A stretch of 64,000 nt of DNA from Polychytrium aggregatum (taxonomy: Eukaryota; Chytridiomycota; Chytridiomycetes; Polychytriales). Under the pieces are notes generated by a model that saw only the letters and a program-made list of their open reading frames with translations, ran no database searches and was not told where the DNA came from. This document shows positions 61,112 to 64,000 of the stretch, piece by piece. The DNA lies in NCBI RefSeq assembly GCF_025602895.1, contig NW_026516255.1, positions 186,001-250,000 on the forward strand, given 5' to 3'. Numbering within the stretch: the first letter of the stretch is position 1; the number at the start of each line of letters is the position of its first letter. The position numbers and the translations under genes are program-made.

Positions 61112-63792
61112 TTAGAACGGGTTCGAGGCAGAGTTGGCCTCGAGCTCGGTCAGTGTCCTTTCGAAAACAGCCCACTCCTCGGCATGCGGGATGGCCATCT
61201 GTATAGAGGTTTTCCCAATCCAGTGAGCAAACATTCGCAGGAGCAGTCGGACAGAGAGCATGAACAAGAGAGCATGAACAAGAGAGTGAGAGAGGTGGGT
61301 CTGGTTAGCATCGACGCACTCTGACGATACCTCTCCGCGGCCTGGATCTGTCGACTAGCAGCGTTTGGCGAGGAAGTGCTTGGGTGGCTCAAAGGATCAT
61401 CATCGGCGAGCATATGCCTCCGGTCCACTGCCGACCACCGCCAGGATTACCATCCCATCCCTCGCCTCCATGGTTGTTGCCAGAATGGTGCCACTTGCCT
61501 CGCCAACGTCGTGGATATAGATATGTCCGTCTGATGAAGCAACGGCAGTCTTCTTGCCCTCCTTGTCCCAGGCGATCTTGTTCAGGGCCTTGACGCCCGT
61601 GGATGTACTCTGGGCAGCGGATGCAGCGCCAGCAGCTGCTGTCGAGCCGGCCGCACCGGCGTTGCCCGTGGCCTGGACTACTGTCGTGGGGATCTGAGCG
61701 GAGATGGCTGTCAGGAGGACGTCCAAATACAATCGCCCAAATCAGATCACCGACGCCACTTGCGGCACAACCCACCTCGGTCTCCTGGTTGAGGTTGTAG
61801 AAGGAGATGCGACCACTGCCGTCGACAGCAGCAAACAGGGCCGGGTGGACAGGCGACCACTTGACATCGTAAACATAGTCGTCGGCCTCGTTGAACGAGT
61901 ACAAGGGAGCAACCGTCTGAGGGGCGGTAGCGGACTTGGTGGTGCTCTGTGCACAATCGAATCGTGCAGCCCCGGAGGAGTCGCGGAGAGGTCGGAGCGG
62001 GTGTTAGCCATCAAGCAACCCCATGACATGCATCCAATGACCGCGATGCAGATTGAGGGCCCACGGTGCTAGGAATTGCTCCGCCTTCGTGCTGCCCTAA
62101 CTTGCTCTCGGCATCAGAATCACGCAGCAGCACCAGCCGGCATATCAGTCTCGCACCACGCCGGGAAGGGAGTGCCCACCTTGTTGACCTTCCACAGCTT
62201 CACTGTCCAGTCGACAGATGAGGTCAGGAATAGGTCAGAAAAGTCCGAAGCGCCAAAGAGGGGGTGGAAGTGCAGGCCCGTGATCATGCCGCTGTGGCCC
62301 CGGTACGAATCCAGTGGGCTGATTCCCGCTTTGCTGGATAATGAAGCCACAAGGAGAGCGGGTGTTAGCAATAGCACAGGCTGGTCAATTGCGCGTGGCC
62401 TCGGCCGCCATCTGGTAGAGTGTTTTCATCTCTACGACATCGTGGCTTGGCGCAGCGCCTGCGCTCACCTTCCGGCACGATCAAATCGATTGGCTTGGTA
62501 AACGGCGCCTTCTTCAGTGCCGACCCAGAAAGTCGTCGTCTCGTTGGCGGGGAAGCCAAAGGTGGTGACAGCCACCTCCTCGGTCTTGCTTCCTGTCAGA
62601 ACGAGATCAAGGACTTCCTGGGGCTGGGCCAGCATGTCCAGCAGCCACGAGCATACGATGCCGTCGGTGGAGGCACTGATGAGGTTGTGCGCATTTTGGG
62701 TGCCGACCATGGCCATGGAGTAGACAGGGTGGGTGTGTCCGGTCGAAGACAGGGGTGATTTGAGCACAGGCTGGCTCTTGGCGCGCATGTCCCACAGCAG
62801 GATCTGTCCAGAGTAGGTGCCTCCGATGACATAGTTGGGGTGGAATTCCGAGAATCGCGCAGTCATGACATCGCTCTGAAGCATCGCCATGTCGGATTTG
62901 GGGCATGAGGGGATTGGGAGCAGATTGGATAGCATCAGATGCCGTCTGCGTATCCAAGGCTAGGGGGCCGGGCGCACGCCAGACATCGAGAGCGAGACAG
63001 CCTGGGACAGCATCAAGTCAACCCTGACCAAGGTTGACTTGTACAACTGTGCATGTGGTCTATCTGCGATCGCTTGGGTGTTTGCCACAGCGCCATGGTC
63101 GATTTTGAATTGATGCGAGTGGATAATCGACCGCATGATCCGCCGTGGCTGGTGCGTGCCCTACCTGCGCATGGAAGATATACTCGGGTCGCTCGCGGAG
63201 ATGCAGGTTCCATATCATGACGAGACCGTCGGGGTCGTTGATGGCGTTGGGGTTCTTGCCATACGAGCCCAGAACCAACTCGGGGTACTGCAGAGCAGAG
63301 AGCGCAGAATTTCGGATCCAATGGGGCTCGTGTCAGACTGAGCTTGCACTTGACCGGCAGTGAGCCGCAAGATCGGACACTGCAGCAGCAGAAGGAACCC
63401 AGTGTGCCGAAGATCCATCGTACGCACCTTTGGGCACCAGTCCAGATCGGTGACCCAGCGGTTCTTGGACCACTTTTCGTCAAAGAATTGGCAGTACTGC
63501 TTGACGTTCTTGTTGGCATCGTCGTGTCTGGATGTCATCGACAAGAACGGGCGCCTCGGCCATGAGAATCCGACAAACAGAGCACTGCGCGTTGATGCTC
63601 GTAGGCTGTCCAGCTGTTCATGGTGGCAATTGCTGTCCGGTACTTACACTTCGCCCTCGTTGGTGATCGAGTAGTCAATCAGATAGTCGTATTTCTCATT
63701 CAGGGCGCGCTCGATGACCTTGGAAGACTGATCAAAGAACTCCATGAATTGCTCGGAGCTGATGATGGCTCGGCGCTCTTCTTCAGTCAGAT
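61112..63792 (-). CDS. DYNC1I: Cytoplasmic dynein 1 intermediate chain (N terminus incomplete)
   Basis: Eight exons on the minus strand are clear: 63792-63648, 63527-63428, 63287-63165, 62875-62469, 62333-62180, 61946-61776, 61693-61499, 61198-61112. The first exon begins with two bases of a split codon ([10 protein letters not shown]), so the N-terminal exons, which bind dynactin p150 and the light chains, lie further right, partly beyond the window. Signatures of the cytoplasmic [51 protein letters not shown], then WD40 blades [47 protein letters not shown] and [18 protein letters not shown], and the terminal [16 protein letters not shown]. It anchors cargo adaptors to the minus-end-directed motor. 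The last intron (61199-61498) starts GCAAGT, a GC-AG intron. An Ala/Gly/Ser-rich insert (about 25 residues) sits in the last blade. Confidence 0.93.
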
Positions 63793-64000
63793 CTGCGATT
63801 ATGTGGTTGCCAGTGAGAGTGAGCGGGTGTCAGTGAGTATGGGCGGTTGGGGATCGTGGAGCTCCATTGAAACTGGGTCGATGCATGTCGCCCGAAAGAA
63901 ACGCTTGATAGGCTGACGTGCAAGGCACTTGGGGCACCATAGATTGACAGGAGCCATGGACGAGGGCTGCCCCAGCACGAGGCTGGGGCCACAGACATGT
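63793..64000. other. Right edge, upstream of the visible dynein IC exons
   Basis: Probably intron and possibly an earlier exon of the dynein intermediate chain on the minus strand, but I could not settle a reading frame. Confidence 0.4.

Overview
This window is a piece of a nuclear genome from a zoosporic (flagellated) fungus, most likely a chytrid or close relative. The evidence is consistent. The genes are rich in spliceosomal introns (about 90 inferred in the window, mostly 60-480 nt with GTAAGT/GTGAGT-like donors), and coding exons are GC-rich. Several families are typical of fungi: a GPI-anchored chitin deacetylase, a 161-residue tropomyosin, Pmr1, Hel2, Hpc2 and an Osm1-type fumarate reductase. 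DRC4/GAS8, a subunit of the axonemal nexin-dynein regulatory complex, is found only in organisms that build motile flagella. I cannot name the species. No plasmid, phage, transposon or CRISPR array was recognised. Gene models below were built by hand from splice-site consensus, reading-phase bookkeeping (every complete model sums to a whole number of codons) and family similarity from memory; no search was run.

Layout, left to right. 0-7 kb: fumarate reductase with a C-terminal cytochrome b5 domain (+), then DRC4 (+). 7.1 kb: tRNA-Arg(ACG). 7.5-12.8 kb: Hpc2/ubinuclein-like HIR-complex subunit (-). 14.3-17.4 kb: arginyl-tRNA synthetase carrying an N-terminal GST-like domain and a probable mitochondrial leader (-). 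18.4-19.8 kb: small orphan with an N-myristoylation motif (+). 21-22.7 kb: chitin deacetylase (-). 23.9-24.8 kb: F-box protein (-). 25.6-26.4 kb: METTL21/VCPKMT-type methyltransferase (+). 26.9-33.9 kb: ATAD2/Yta7/Abo1 bromodomain AAA ATPase (-). 35.8-37.1 kb: secreted papain-like cysteine protease (+). 37.7-39.1 kb: tropomyosin (+). 39.8-41.7 kb: G-protein alpha subunit (-). 42.9-45.1 kb: orphan polytopic membrane protein (+). 45.5-47.7 kb: ferrochelatase with a [2Fe-2S] cysteine motif (+). 48.2-52.1 kb: Hel2/ZNF598 ubiquitin ligase (-). 53.4-58.9 kb: Pmr1/SPCA Ca2+/Mn2+ ATPase (-). 59.7-60.4 kb: helical orphan (-). 61.1 kb to the right edge: cytoplasmic dynein intermediate chain (-), incomplete at its N terminus.

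The genes are mostly unrelated housekeeping functions, as expected for a fungal chromosome arm, and there is no gene cluster or novel defence or biosynthetic system that I can support. Thematic overlaps are loose: two histone-chromatin factors (Hpc2 and Yta7/ATAD2), three cytoskeletal/motor genes (DRC4, tropomyosin, dynein IC) and two secreted or surface enzymes (chitin deacetylase, cysteine protease). The most unusual observations are the GST-like domain fused to ArgRS with dual start codons, two GC-AG introns, a probable start-codon-only first exon in DRC4, the concentration of short tandem repeats inside introns and flanks, and two or three orphan proteins.
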